Shown here in pieces: positions 20,697 through 32,086 of a stretch of 64,000 nt of DNA (position 1 is its first letter; every line of letters starts with the position of its first letter). The notes under the pieces are model-generated. The model was not told the DNA's origin. It saw only the letters and a list, made by a program, of their open reading frames with translations, and searched no databases. The position numbers and the translations under genes were made by a program. The stretch spans positions 14,801,242 to 14,865,241 of the forward strand of contig NC_089730.1 in the NCBI RefSeq assembly GCF_035083965.1. The letters are read 5' to 3'. The DNA is from Branchiostoma lanceolatum (taxonomy: Eukaryota; Chordata; Leptocardii; Amphioxiformes; Branchiostomatidae).

Positions 20697-21348
20697 GGTT
20701 ATATCCTTCCCTGGACTATAATTAGTTTAACTTTAAATGTCAGCAACCCACAGCAGCGTCATGTATTCCAGCACCTGGGGACACGAGAGAAACAGAATTT
20801 TTAATGGTAACGTTATGTAAAACAAGTTAGCTCTTCCATTTTTTTGTCATGATTTCGTTTGATATAATAATGGTTTGACGGTCTACATACTTATTTAGGC
20901 TGTAAAACCTGTTCCTATCACGAGAGGCAAGCATAATGTGGCATCCAAAATTCATACGTCCACGTCATGTACCAACCTCCCTGCATGTGAGACTGTGTAA
21001 GGTCGTGTGCCCCCCTCCCCACACTTGATCGGACGTGGTGTTTTGCCTTCCCAACGCAATAATTTTGGAGAATACATGCAGCTATTCATAGGAACACAGG
21101 GTAGACAAGTCGTAACTAACCTCTTTTCCGTCTTGATCTAGGCGAAAGAAACTTGTCTTCTTGTTTATTTTCCGTAGTGTGCTTTCATGTGTCCCACGCG
21201 GATTTTTTACTTGCCTTGGGTATCTGAAGTACACTTTGGTTAAAAGTCGCCAGGCGGCGCTTCTGCACTTCCTGGTTGCACAGCGCCTGCGCCGTAAGCG
21301 TAACCTAGTTTTTGGGGGAGGGCTACGTGGAACTAACTAACCTACAAA
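20697..21348. promoter_or_regulatory. Divergent promoter region between FASTKD1 and AP3M
   Basis: The two initiation codons are 652 bp apart in head-to-head orientation, so this region probably holds a bidirectional promoter plus short 5' UTRs. GCGCCTGCGCC at 21283-21293 resembles the NRF-1 site (GCGCNTGCGC), which is frequent at nuclear genes for mitochondrial proteins. CACTTCCTGG at 21267-21276 contains an ETS-type GGAA core. No TATA box is evident. The motif readings are by eye. Confidence 0.6.
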
Positions 21349-24300
21349 ATGATCCACAGTTTATTTATGATCAACAGTGCGGGGTAAGTTATCAATCTGT
21401 TTACCCAGTCTTTTGTTATTTCTTCTCTACATTCAATTTCCTGCATGTTAGTCTTTTGTAAGTCATAAATTAGAGGCATTTTTGCGGATACTTCAATGGG
21501 GAGGGGGGCGTAGGTGGCTCCGATACCAAAAACATAATCAACTTTATTTATGTTCAGGGATATCTTTATGGAGAAGCATTGGAAAAGTGTCATCAGCAGA
21601 TCGGTGTGTGACTACTTTTTTGAAGAGCAGCAAAAGGTATGAAGTTTTCCTGTCCTTATTCTTGTCTTGTTAGAAACCGGACCTGCACCAAGCAAATGTA
21701 ATCACTTGGTCATATGACAAATATCAATATGTACAGAACAGGGGGTCAACTTCTCTAGAACTCCTTATAAGAACCTTTATCACATGTCTCAAGCTGTTGT
21801 TCTGGATTTCAGTTTTATCTGAAGATTATATAAAAAATCTGTTTTATGCCAGAACAAAAATCTACAATTTGTAGTAAATTTTGTACAAAATAAACAAGTT
21901 GTTTAGGAAAAAAGGAAGTGAAAAGCACTGTTCAGAACCAAGGAGGTTTTAACCTCCTTGTCAGAACTTAGCTAAATTAAGAAAGATCAGAGGTTCGGCA
22001 CTGCTGCCAATAAGCTAGTTCGGAGTTGCTACTACGCATGTGCAGTGTCAAAGGTGAAGGCCCCCGCGACGGAAACAGTGCTCGCCTCCACATTGTCTCC
22101 ATTTGCATAACAACGCCCAGAGGGGTCTTGTTTCCGTCGCGGGGGCCTTCACCTTTGACACTGCACATGCGTAGTAGCAACTCCGAACTAGCTTATACAC
22201 ATACCTCTTGGACTTCCAATTCACATGTAAGTTGATATGTTCAATACACATGTAAGTTGATTTAATGAACCCAACCCAGCCCTGCTGAATACAGACATTA
22301 CACTTACAGTACACTATTATACACACATGTATAGAGAGAGAGAGAGAGATACAGATACAGTGTAACAACACGGCATTAATCTCATATGCATAATTAAACC
22401 TTGTATTGGGTATGCATAAATTATGTTATGTATGGTATACAATATGATGTTACATTGTATAAAAAATGTATTCCTTCTGCCAGGCCAACAGCCCAGAAGA
22501 TGTGAACCCAGTCATCTCCACCCCTCACCACTATCTCATCCACATCTACAGAGAAAACATCTACTTTGTAGCAGTCTGCACAACAGAAGGTAGGGACAGC
22601 TGTCTCAAATCTTTCTCTGAGTTGACAAGACAGATTTAGGAAGTCTGACATACCAGTAACATCTACACCTGCAATGTTAACTTTGAAATACACAGTCTTG
22701 GCATGGCATATATTGAATATTTTGATTTAACATCTACTAACATAATTCCGCCAGTTTACATAATCCTGCCAACCCTGAAAAGATACAAGGAACGTCCAAG
22801 CAGATCTCTAAGACCAACCCAACATCCAATATAATGCACTCCTGTATATCTAAACTGTGCATACCTGGGGGTGCTACACTAGAGATCTCTCAAACACACT
22901 GTTTTTAAAGTGGCAGATTTATGTAACCCGGCAGATTAATGTTAATGGAGGTTAATGGATGTGAACTTTTTGCAATCAGTTTGAATTCTTTTGATTTTTA
23001 CACACATACATTATCATGTTACGTTATGGCCTGTTGCATCCTTTTCTTAGCTTGTTCTATAAATTAAGTTAACGTTGTTGTTGTTTCCCAGTCCCTCCCC
23101 TGTTTGTGATAGAGTTCCTACACAGAGTAGTGGACACCTTCACAGACTACTTTGGAGATGGAGGGGAATCTGCAATAAAGGACAACTATGTCATCGTGTA
23201 CGAGGTTAGGAACAACTCTCTACTATTCTTTTGTCCTACAGAAGGCTTAACATTTCATGTACAAATGTACCTCCTGGATTATTCCAGAAGTATGAAATGA
23301 AAAAATGGTAGGACACTTACATTGTATGCTCATGTATAAGATTAGGTGTATGATGACAATCCTAGATACATTGATGAAGGTTAAGACATCCAGGTAATAA
23401 GATACATGTGCGCAAAACAACAGTTAGATCAAGTGGATAATATTTGAAAACAGTCAGACGTTTCAGACAGCATCCGCTGTCTTTCGTCACTGACTGGGTG
23501 AGCTAGGATCTAGAGTTACCAGGTTTTAAACCAAAACTCTGAATTAACGACAATCCTATGTCCTCTCCACAGATGGGCAGGCATATACTGTCACTAAAGA
23601 TGTAAACACAGTTTACTGTTTGCCACAAATGTATATCATTTTACTACCATTTTTTAGTTCAATTTGAGTCCATGCATTGTGACTTAATGTTCTTTTCAAC
23701 CAAGAAAATGGCTAGCATCTACTTCATCTTATAACATGAGGTACAATCCTGCATGTTGTAACTGCAAATTTTCCCTTTGCTATTCCAGTTGTTGGAAGAG
23801 ATGTTGGACAATGGATTCCCTCTGGCCACGGAGTCCAACATCCTGAAGGAACTCATCAAACCTCCCAACATTCTCCGCACAGTCGTCAACACTGTCACAG
23901 GCAGCTCCAAGTAAGTACAACAAGCACAATGTACATTATATCATTCATCTGAAAAAAGTACAGCCAGAAGATTCCCATAAGTAATGAGGCTGTTGTATTG
24001 ACCTTTAACGTCCTTGAACTTTTGACACTTTTAACTCCTCCAAAACGTGACCCCCATTTTACATCCCTTCCAAACAACAAATGCAGCTCTAACCAGGTAC
24101 CCTTTCCCAGATTCAAACCATGGTCTCCCATTTAGCAACTAATTGGAACCAGGAGCTCAACTTTGAGGCTGCTACCAATTAAGCTACAGGGACATGTTAC
24201 TATTGTTAGGATTTAGTACGGTCACTAAAGATTAAAACCAATCTCTTGTGTTCCCCCCAGCCTGGCAGACACACTCCCCACCGGTCAGCTGTCCAACGTC

Positions 24301-26305
24301 CCCTGGAGGAGGGCGGGGGTCAAGTACACCAACAACGAGGCGTACTTCGATGTCATCGAAGAAATAGACGCCATCATTGACAAACAGGTTTGTTGCTCCT
24401 TAAAGTTTAACACCAGTTGTGTATCGTATTGTAGCTTTATTTATTAGTTTATAAGAGTTTTTAACTAGACCATCTAATGGCGGACCATGATGCCTGGAGG
24501 GAGAGAGCGCAGCCATAGTCCGCGCCGGGCAAGCCGCCCAATTTGATGATGATAAGAGATATGCACATGATACATGTACAGTCAGGGCTGACAAGACAAT
24601 ACAGACTGTGGAGGTTTTAACATTAAACAGTTTGATTAATACATAAAAGTATGTTGGACTTAGAGAATCTTTTGATACATTGAGACCATATACATATGTT
24701 TAAAGTTGTTTTTTATCCTCTGTGTATCAAACGTGTCAAAGGCATGATTTTTTTTCTGTATGCTACTCCAGGGCTCCACTGTATTTGCTGATATACAAGG
24801 AGTGGTAAGTGTACATTTGTATTGTACTACAATATTTTTCCATGGTTCCAAAGTTCCTTAATCCAACCATAGCTCTGTAATGCTTTGTTCACTTTCAGAA
24901 TATATCACTGCCATGAAATACATACACAACTTAAGATGTTAAACATTATAAGTAACTGGAAAGAAATTCATTCGGTTTAATCATTTTGTTTTCCCAAATT
25001 GGTACATGTGTATCATCTCTTAAACAAAGTCCAAAGCTGTTCTAAGCTTTCTTGTTCTAAGATGGTATTTCCATTACAGATTGACTGCTGTGTGAAGCTA
25101 TCAGGGATGCCCGACCTCACCTTGTCTTTCATGAACCCTCGTATCCTCGACGACGTCAGTTTCCACCCGTGTGTGCGCTTCAAGAGATGGGAGGTAAATG
25201 TACATCCTTGCTTATTGTCTTTTTAAGTCTGAAAAAAGTTTTTTTTCAGGGGGGCTGCTCCTCATGTGTTTTTTTTGGGGGGTGGGGCAACGGCTCCTTT
25301 TTATTGCTGGTCCCTTGGATACTATTTTACCTTTTCCTTTACCTAGTCCCATCCTCATGCCTGAGGGTCGGGGACCATGGTACAAAATGTAGCGTACAGT
25401 GTCAGCCTCCTCCACTCCCTCCTGCCTCTGGCTCTGTGAGTGCACTCAGCCAGTGGGAGACCTGTCCAGTCATGAAGTTATGAAATTATTAAGTTTGACT
25501 GTAACTTGATAGTGTGAAATGATTGCAATGCTCTGATCTCTCACACAGGCAGAGAGAGTTCTATCGTTTGTTCCTCCTGACGGTAACTTCAGACTCATCT
25601 CCTACCATGTGGGATCTCAGAAGTAAGTCTTGAATTCTTATCTCTCAGCAATTTACACATTGATGTACATAAATGTAGTACTAATAACACTGGTCAGTTC
25701 ACATGTAGAAAAACATTTGAAATCTTCAGAAATGTTAAATTTCTGCCTACAAGTGTGGTATCAGCTGAAAGCAGCTATCAACATACTCAGTGATACACAA
25801 TGTACATGTAGAAACATATAATTGATTAGAGCATTGTGACTCAATTTTGGTCTCCTAGCCTTTATCTCTGGATCATTCTTAGTGAGCAAATTTTAACATT
25901 TTATATTTTGCGCTAACTATTTCTGTAACTTAATGAAGGTTAGTATAGAGTCTAGATTGTTGTTTTTCTTCTAATTTGTGCTTATAAACCGCCTGTTCTT
26001 CTCTCTACAGTATGGTGGCCATACCTGTGTATGTGAAGCCCAACATTTCCTTCAGAGAGGGAGGGGGGCGCTTTGATGTCACTGTGGGACCCAAACAGAC
26101 CATGGGCAAAATGGTAGGTAACACCTTTATGTGATATAAAGTTCATGATCCTGGATGGGTCTCATGGTATAGTCTGACTTCGTCAAGTTAGTGCACCATT
26201 TACCAAATGCATGTTTTGGGCTTGTCTACCTGTTTTCATTTTGTGTGGCTGTAAGTGTACGTTGAGTGTTTTGTGTATGTCTTTGTGTGTGTATATGTCT
26301 GTCTG

Positions 26306-26343
<38 letters not shown>

Positions 26344-29300
26344 CATATATGAGTGCATGTGTGTGTTTTTTTGTGTGTGTATGCCTCTGTGTATGACTGT
26401 GTGTTTTCGTGTGTGTGTTGTATGTACATGTACATTGTAGTGTGTGTAGTTGTGTGTTTTGTGTGTGTGCGTATGTATCCATGTTTCTGCAACTCCCAAT
26501 ATGCACCATGCAGCATTGCCAATTCGCCACACATCCTCAGTTCTGATATTCTTTGTCTGTGGGATTGGATGAGTCTCAAGCAGTATTGGTAATAAGGGGG
26601 TGAAGTCTGCCATCCCTGATTTCTTGTTGTTATTTTGCAGGTGGAGTCTGTGGTGATCACCTGTGCCATGCCCAAGGTGGTGTTGAACATGAATCTGACC
26701 CCGACCCAGGGAACCTACACCTTTGACCCTGTTGCCAAGGTGTTGACCTGGGACGTGGGTAAGATCAACCCCCAGAAACTGCCCAACCTGAGGGGGAACA
26801 TCAGTCTGCAGAGTGGGTCTCCACCACCCGAGTCCAACCCGGCTATATCTGTGAGTAACGTGCAAGCATTTAGCTTTCAGCACGTTAAAGAACCCACCAC
26901 ACTTATCAAAAAGAGAAGGGATCCGTGTGATTGGATCAAATAAATCTGTCCGGATATGCAGCTTGTAGTGTACTCAGTACAAACCTGGTGCGTTACACCA
27001 TGAGGCAGTTTACCAAATATGCAATACAAACAAACAAATAAACTTGGGACATGTTTTGTCAGGTACCCATTCACACCTGAGTGGAGTGAGGAAAGTCGTG
27101 TAAAGTACCTTTCCCAAGGGCACAACATTGGTGACATGACATGATTCGAACCAGGGACTACTTGGTTCGCATCTTGTATCTTGAACAAGCTTTGAGAGAT
27201 TTGGATAGGCTCACGTGGTATTGAAAAAGAAATGGGGGAAAATCCATATGATTGGTCCATTGATACAAATTTCATACATTGTTTTCGTTGTTGTACAGTC
27301 TAGTCAAACCTGTCCATAGTGGCTACTCAAAAGACTTGCAGAAAATGGTCATAGTAGACAGGTGACCAATATAGACAAGACTCTTAATGGAACAGGTGGT
27401 CACTATGCCATATACGGGATTCTTAATGCTAGTGTCAATGGAAATATTATTGAAGGAACCATTAAAAAGAGGTCACAATGGCCAGGTGGTCCATACGTAG
27501 AGGTGGTCACTTGTACTGGTTTGACTGTACATGTATATCAATGGCCAAATGGTCATTATGTAGAGGTGGTCACTTGAACTGGTTTGACTGTAGAAAAAAG
27601 TAATGTAGATAACAGGAAGTATGAAACTCATATTTCTGTTTTTGCCTTTTCCAGGTCCAGTTCAAGATCCAGCAGATGGCAGTGTCGGGGCTAAAGGTCA
27701 ACAGACTGGACATGTACGGAGAGGTCAGTAAGGTCAGATATACGCACATCAGGACTGTTCCATTAGAACATAGGGAGGGACAGAGTCCCGTAGAAACTCT
27801 TACACACATGCCCCACCTAAACTCATTTAATCACTGTTCATTTCAAAGTCGTTGACCAAAAAAACTTCACCCTTGAAACTAGTTTACAGTACTAGTGTAG
27901 CATTAGCATGAAAGTTCATCTGAGTTGGTAAATTACATGAAAAATAAACTCTTCTCCAACTTAAAGATTTGACTCACAGGAATTTTTGACCAAATCACTC
28001 GGTCTTCTTCAGCTATCTGACCCTAACACTGTGTAGACACTCAGGTGTGACACCCATTACCGACTTCTGACAGACTTTGCCCTAGTGCTGACGTCACACT
28101 TGCATAAAAAGCACGTGTCAGCAGCGTTTGGATCAAATGGCAGAAGAAGACCGAGTGATTTGGTCAAAAATTCCAGTGAATCATTTCTTTCAGTTGGGAA
28201 ACAGTTTATTTCTCATTATATAAAGCCCCCCTCTCACTGGACCGGTGGCACGCTGGCGTCGCCGCTGCGGCCGATCAAAATTGACAAAGCACTCAACGAA
28301 TTTCATCGAAAAAAAACTGAATCCTTTTAAGCTTTGTGTGCTTTGTTGGCTTTTTGGTCATACTTGTACGTTTTGAATGATATTCCCATTATAAAGTCAA
28401 GGGTAACACAAATCCAGTTTGCCGTGGGTCCAGTGAGAGGGGGGATTCACTTAATTCAGCATTATAGATAGTACATCACGTCTTGTACTGATTTTTTTTA
28501 ACTATTACAATATATTTTTCATTGCACGTGATGAAGCATGAAAAATGATGACATTTTGTTGACATGAAGTTGCATACATGTACATGTAGTTAAAGGAGAG
28601 CTTGGTTGAACGACAATGGATCAAAATGTACCTTTCCCCTCATCTTTCAGAGCTCCCCAAAGAAAAGCTTCACGTTTGAGGTTTGTTACTCTTTGGCCTT
28701 GAGTAAAGGATCTCCTCTCTAGTGTGTCACTCACACATGTGGTTCCAAATGAAACCGGATTGAACTGAAACTGGTTTGCTCAAAACCGATTGGAAAAAAA
28801 ACAAGACTATTTTTTGTAGTTTTGGGACAGCAACCTCAAATACCCTTGCTGCATCAAGTATCTCTAAACACACTATTGTTTTGCAGTGCATGTATCTGGT
28901 AGACAGTGGTAATGTTTTGAGGACTCACATTACAGAAGACTTACTAACTCCTTCTAGTTTTAGCCACTGTTGCTGTTTTCACAGTTTAGGCCATGTTGAT
29001 TTGATTATATGGATGACATCCTTTGGGAACCCCAAAACTGATGGGAGCAAGGAAATGAAAATAAAGTTTGGCAAAAAAAAAAAGTTGCCGTCATTATGAT
29101 ATCTAAGTGGTTAGGAAGGTTGAACAATTGACTAAACACTGTATGGTATAGAGAACAATATATTCTTCATGTTTGTTCTTTCACATCTTCATCTTTGGAA
29201 CTGACTTTGGCACTCTATGACATTAGTACATACGTACATGTACCGATTTTCCTTTTTTTTTAAATTTACAGCATATATTTGAACCTTTTTCAGCTGGTTT

Positions 29301-30787
29301 GTATGATGTACAGTATGGTCAAAAATGTTTTTTTTTTTTTTTGGGACGGACAAAAATTGATTTGCAGACGTTATCCATATGATCAAATCAACATGGCGTT
29401 AGGCATACTAATGATGGTGTTGCATGTAACTACTGTCACTCAGACAACTGTATTCATTCTAGTCCGGACAATCCTGCAAAGGAGGCACCCAGGAATTGAT
29501 CAGATGTGCCCTTGACTAATTCTTCATTTTCTAACTTCTAAATTGTATTTCAAACAGGTTTTTCGGTTGATATGATACCACTGGGATCTAACAAAAGATT
29601 GGGTGTTAACGTTTACAGCCACAAGCTTTTTCCTATCCTGTATTGGCTATCTTAAACAGTACATCTACTTCTGTATCTGCATCTGTATTATCGGTGTGCA
29701 TGTATCTCTGCCCTTCTGTATAACCCACTAGCTACTTCTTGCTCAGAAAGGGTATTTGAGTTGCATTTTTCCCAACACTGGCTCTTCCTTCCTACCACTT
29801 GCATATGTCATTCATTTGAATTATCCCCCCCAGAAATTATGCACAATGTTTGAACCCTTGTTTTTGATTGGTTGCTGAAAGTTTGATTGACACCTTTTTG
29901 TGTTGCCCTGCCACATGACTTTCCTCCTGTGCACCTCCATTAAACTCCTTTCACACCAAAAGTGTGGCACTGTGCTGAGGTGTTCTCACGACTGGGTGGG
30001 ATTTAGACAATGCCATTTGGTAGAAAGTCAGTCTAGAATGTATACCAGTGAACTGGCCATGTGAAACTCCGTAGCATTGTCGAACAGGGTTCTTTAGACA
30101 CGAGTTTGATGTCGAGTATCATACTATGCGTGGCACCAGGGATGTCCTTGTGGCTCAACTGGTAGCAACCTCAGTTAAGCCCCTGGTTCCAATTAGTTGG
30201 TCACTTGGAGATCCAGGGGACAGGACATCTCGGTTGAGGCTGCACCCGTCTTCCGGAATTGACTTGAAATGTCTGATGGCACCACTTATCTGCCATTTTG
30301 GGTGCTACAGAGTCACAGATTTGACATGAAAGTCGGAAGTTCCCTGTTGGGCAATGTCACGCACTTTCACATGGCCAGTACTCTGGTATACATTCTAGAC
30401 CAACTTTCTTCCCAATTGTGTTATCCAAGTACCACCCAGTGTCGAGAAAACCTCAGCACCCTGCCCTGCCATAACTCAGTGCTCGGGGAAAGGAGTTTAA
30501 TGTGGGTGCTGTGTGTCCTGTGTAGTCATGTAGGATGACATCACAGCCAAAACATAAGCTCTCTCTAACATGCTCTAGTTTGTACAACAACGTAGTAGCC
30601 CATTCTAAGCTGTAGATTTTGTTCACACTAGTTTGTGTATTAATTGCACCAGAGTTTTTCGTTCAAGGTATTTCCGTAGTGAAATCCTTAACCGTTGCCC
30701 TTTTTTTATCCTGAATTCCAGAAATACAAGCCGTTCAAGGGAGTGAAGTACTTGACCAAAGCGGGGAACTTCCAAGTTCGAACGTGA
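21349..30787 (+). CDS. AP3M: AP-3 adaptor complex subunit mu, 13 exons, 416 aa
   Basis: Exons are 21349-21383, 21558-21636, 22484-22589, 23092-23204, 23789-23910, 24261-24387, 24772-24804, 25080-25193, 25549-25622, 26011-26113, 26641-26850, 27655-27723 and 30722-30787. All are GT/AG, 1251 nt, phase-continuous. The protein is the medium chain of AP-3, which sorts cargo with tyrosine-based signals to lysosomes and related organelles. Residues 1-140 are the longin-like domain (MIHSLFMINSAG, VCDYFFEEQQK, VIEFLHRVVDTFTDYFGD). From about 175 the mu-homology domain follows (PWRRAGVKYTNNEAYFDV, DAIIDKQGSTVFADIQG, LSGMPDLTLSFMNPR, KVVLNMNLTPTQGTYTFDP, KYKPFKGVKYLTKAG). Human AP3M1 has 418 aa; as a pre-duplication relative it may correspond to both AP3M1 and AP3M2. 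Exon 7 is only 33 nt. The last intron is 3 kb, full of MITEs, and hides a candidate extra 30-nt exon. Confidence 0.97.
22011..22195. mobile_element. 185 bp MITE with 67-bp perfect terminal inverted repeats
   Basis: The left arm from TAAGCTAGTTCGGAGTTGCT to CCCGCGACGGAAACA and the right arm are exact reverse complements over about 67 bp, leaving a ~50 bp centre. The ends read TA|AGCTAG...CTAGCT|TA, compatible with a TA target duplication as in Tc1/mariner elements. Arm identity implies recent insertion. It is in AP3M intron 2. Confidence 0.88.
22838..22952 (+). repeat. Dispersed repeat, copy 1 (partner at 34448-34565)
   Basis: About 110 bp shared with 34448-34565 at roughly 85-90 per cent identity by eye: CTGTATATCTAAACTGTGCA, then GGGGTGCTNCACTAGAGA, CACTGTTTTT and GGCNGATTAATGTTAATGG. 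It is in AP3M intron 3. No coding potential is seen. Confidence 0.7.
24040..24197 (-). mobile_element. SINE family S head fragment
   Basis: The minus strand reads GTCCCTGTAGCTTAATTGGTAGCAGCCTC, GAGCTCCTGGTTCCAATTAG (A-box region) and GGTTTGAATCTGGGAAAGGG (B-box), then is truncated. It is in AP3M intron 5. Confidence 0.75.
26300..26480. repeat. (GT)n/(GTAT) microsatellite in AP3M intron 10
   Basis: A pure GT run from about 26307 to 26340 is followed by interrupted TGTG tracts to 26480. Long apparent reading frames on both strands here are products of the dinucleotide repeat. Confidence 0.9.
26865..27175. mobile_element. Composite of SINE-like fragments (families T and U)
   Basis: CACGTTAAAGAACCCACCACACTTATC at 26880-26906 belongs to family T. 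27055-27175 (AGGTACCCATTCACACC, GGAAAGTCGTGTAAAGTACC, CCCAAGGGCACAACATTGG and a B-box-like complement GATTCGAACCAGG) is a truncated family-U copy on the minus strand. Both are in AP3M intron 11, directly after the donor. Confidence 0.6.
27292..27592. mobile_element. MITE-like element with CAGTCAAACC/GGTTTGACTG ends, copy 1
   Basis: The left end is AGTCAAACCTGTCC and the right end is its inverted counterpart, ACTGGTTTGACTGTA. The interior contains repeated GGTGGTCACTTG and AATGGCCA-type motifs, and the last ~85 bp are tandemly duplicated (TAGAGGTGGTCACTTG occurs twice). A shorter relative lies at 58770-58952. It is in AP3M intron 11. Confidence 0.65.
27938..28215. mobile_element. Foldback MITE, GACTCACTGG/ACCAAATCACTCGG family, copy 1
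   Basis: The arms are inverted repeats: GAAAAATAAACTCTTCTCC...TTTGACCAAATCACTCGGTCTT on the left and the complement ...CCGAGTGATTTGGTCAAAAA...GTTTATTTCTC on the right. A second copy is at 31429-31687, with ~40 bp of shared flank upstream of both. It is in AP3M intron 12 and directly abuts the element at 28224. Confidence 0.75.
28224..28444. mobile_element. Palindromic MITE family A (CACTGGACCCGCGG...), copy 1
   Basis: The left end is GCCCCCCTCTCACTGGACCG, with GGCACGCTGGCG and GCTGCGGCCGA. The right end is GTGGGTCCAGTGAGAGGGGGG, and the centre is TTGNTNGCTTTTTGGTCATAC-like. Related ~210-245 bp copies lie at 37874, 41786, 42037, 50706 and 62582, with a fragment at 57786. It is in AP3M intron 12. 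Confidence 0.8.
28651..28680 (+). other. Candidate 30-nt cassette microexon of AP3M
   Basis: 30 bases are bounded by a strong acceptor (pyrimidine-rich CCCCTCATCTTTCAG) and a GT donor (GAG|GTTTGT). It would insert in phase 0 between exons 12 and 13 and add SSPKKSFTFE between ...LDMYGE and KYKPFKG... without a frame change. No equivalent is present in the vertebrate AP3M sequences I recall. There is no transcript evidence in the window. Confidence 0.45.
28987..29401. mobile_element. MITE-like element, TAGGCNATGTTGATT family, copy 2
   Basis: The left end is TAGGCCATGTTGATTTGATT and the right end is GATCAAATCAACATGGCGTTA (inverted). The interior matches the copy at 7250-7601 (CCCCAAAACTGATG, TAAGTGGTTAGGAAGGTTG, GACTAAACACTGTATGGTA). 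It is in AP3M intron 12. Confidence 0.75.
30138..30262 (+). mobile_element. SINE family S head fragment
   Basis: CTTGTGGCTCAACTGGTAGC (A-box-like), then CCCCTGGTTCCAATTAGTTGG, GACATCTCGGTTGAGGCTGC and ACCCGTCTTCCGGAA. It is truncated after the head. It is in AP3M intron 12. Confidence 0.75.
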
Positions 30788-30974
30788 TGTCGCCTGGTTG
30801 CGTGTCATCCAAGCAGACGCTAGGGTCATCTGAGGCTGCACAAATGTTATCTATTGTCACTATCCAGTTTCTAGCATAATTATTAAAAGATATATATTAT
30901 CACTATCTTTTTTGAATATCTAATCTGGAACTGAAAGCAAACAAAATGTATTATGAAGAGAAAAATTATTGTAG

Positions 30975-30980
30975 AATAAA
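30975..30980 (+). terminator. Polyadenylation signal of AP3M
   Basis: AATAAA lies 188 nt after the AP3M stop codon. Confidence 0.55.
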
Positions 30981-31428
30981 CCTTAGTCATCCTTCCATCC
31001 ATCCATGCATTCCCTAGACGTGTCCATACTTCGTATCTTTATTCTACTTTCTTTTATATGCTTGCACAATTCAAGCCCCCTTAAAAAAACTCAGTATTGA
31101 ACTAGTGGATAAAGTTCTACAGCCACCTTTAGGAAGAGTAGACTTGATTTTATGGCTGATGATAGCAAAGACAATGATTTTGGCTTTGATTCCAAAAACT
31201 AAGTTCTGGCAGTTGAAACATTATACATGTAATTTATGTCTTCTGTAACCAACTTTGTATGCTGATTTATTTACAGCTTATTTATCAATGTACCATCTGC
31301 AACAAAACAAGACACTGAAACCTTCATATAATCTAGAATTCTGTGCAATTGCCAAGGTCCAGCTTTTCACCGCATATAGTGTACATGTATTAGCATTAAC
31401 GTTCATCTGAGTTGGTAAATTACATATT

Positions 31429-31687
31429 GAGAAATAAACTGTTCCCCAACTCAAAGAATTGACTCACTGGATTTTTCAACCAAATCACTCGGTCTTCATC
31501 AGCTGTCTGACCCAAGCGCTGTAGACAGAGGCTTTTTTAGGCTCATGTGACGTCAGCACTGGGTCAAAGTTTGTCAGAAGTTGGTATCGCCCCCTGTCCA
31601 GGTTGAGAGAAGCTTGGGTCAGATAGCTGAAGAAAACATTTGAGTGATTTGGTCAAAAATTCTGATGAGTCCAACAGTTTATTTCTC
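31429..31687. mobile_element. Foldback MITE, GACTCACTGG/ACCAAATCACTCGG family, copy 2
   Basis: Same inverted ends as 27938-28215 (GAGAAATAAACTGTTCCCCA...; ...CAGTTTATTTCTC) with a partly different interior (ACGTCAGCACTGGGTCAAAG). It lies downstream of AP3M. Confidence 0.75.
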
Positions 31688-32086
31688 TTTATGTATCTTT
31701 TCCCTTGTGTTTTTTTCCCAGTACTGAATTTTCTTACCCACATTCGGTGTCTTCGCAACTTTGAAAACAAGTTCATGTAACTCCAAACCTGTACCATAGG
31801 TTGATGTCCCTTTTTATGATTATTAATGTAAATGTATGTTGAACTTATACTTACGTGAAGATTTAGCCTTAATTCTGTCATCCTCCATTATTGTACTTGA
31901 GGAATCTTGAGTTCAAAATTTGAAGATGGTAAGTTGCGTAAACACAGTCTTTGGTATAAGTCTCCAAGCAGATGTTGGGGTGAAAATTTTAATGTTTTCT
32001 ATTACATTTTTCGGGATGGTTACATGTCAGAAAAACGTTTCAAGTTTCCATTCTTATATCTGCTTGGAGATTATTTAGTGTAGTAA

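Noticed and set aside
26226..26883. Open frames of 154-215 codons on the minus strand
   Set aside because: They are made of the (GT)n microsatellite and the antisense of AP3M exon 11; the plus-strand exon explains the conserved sequence.
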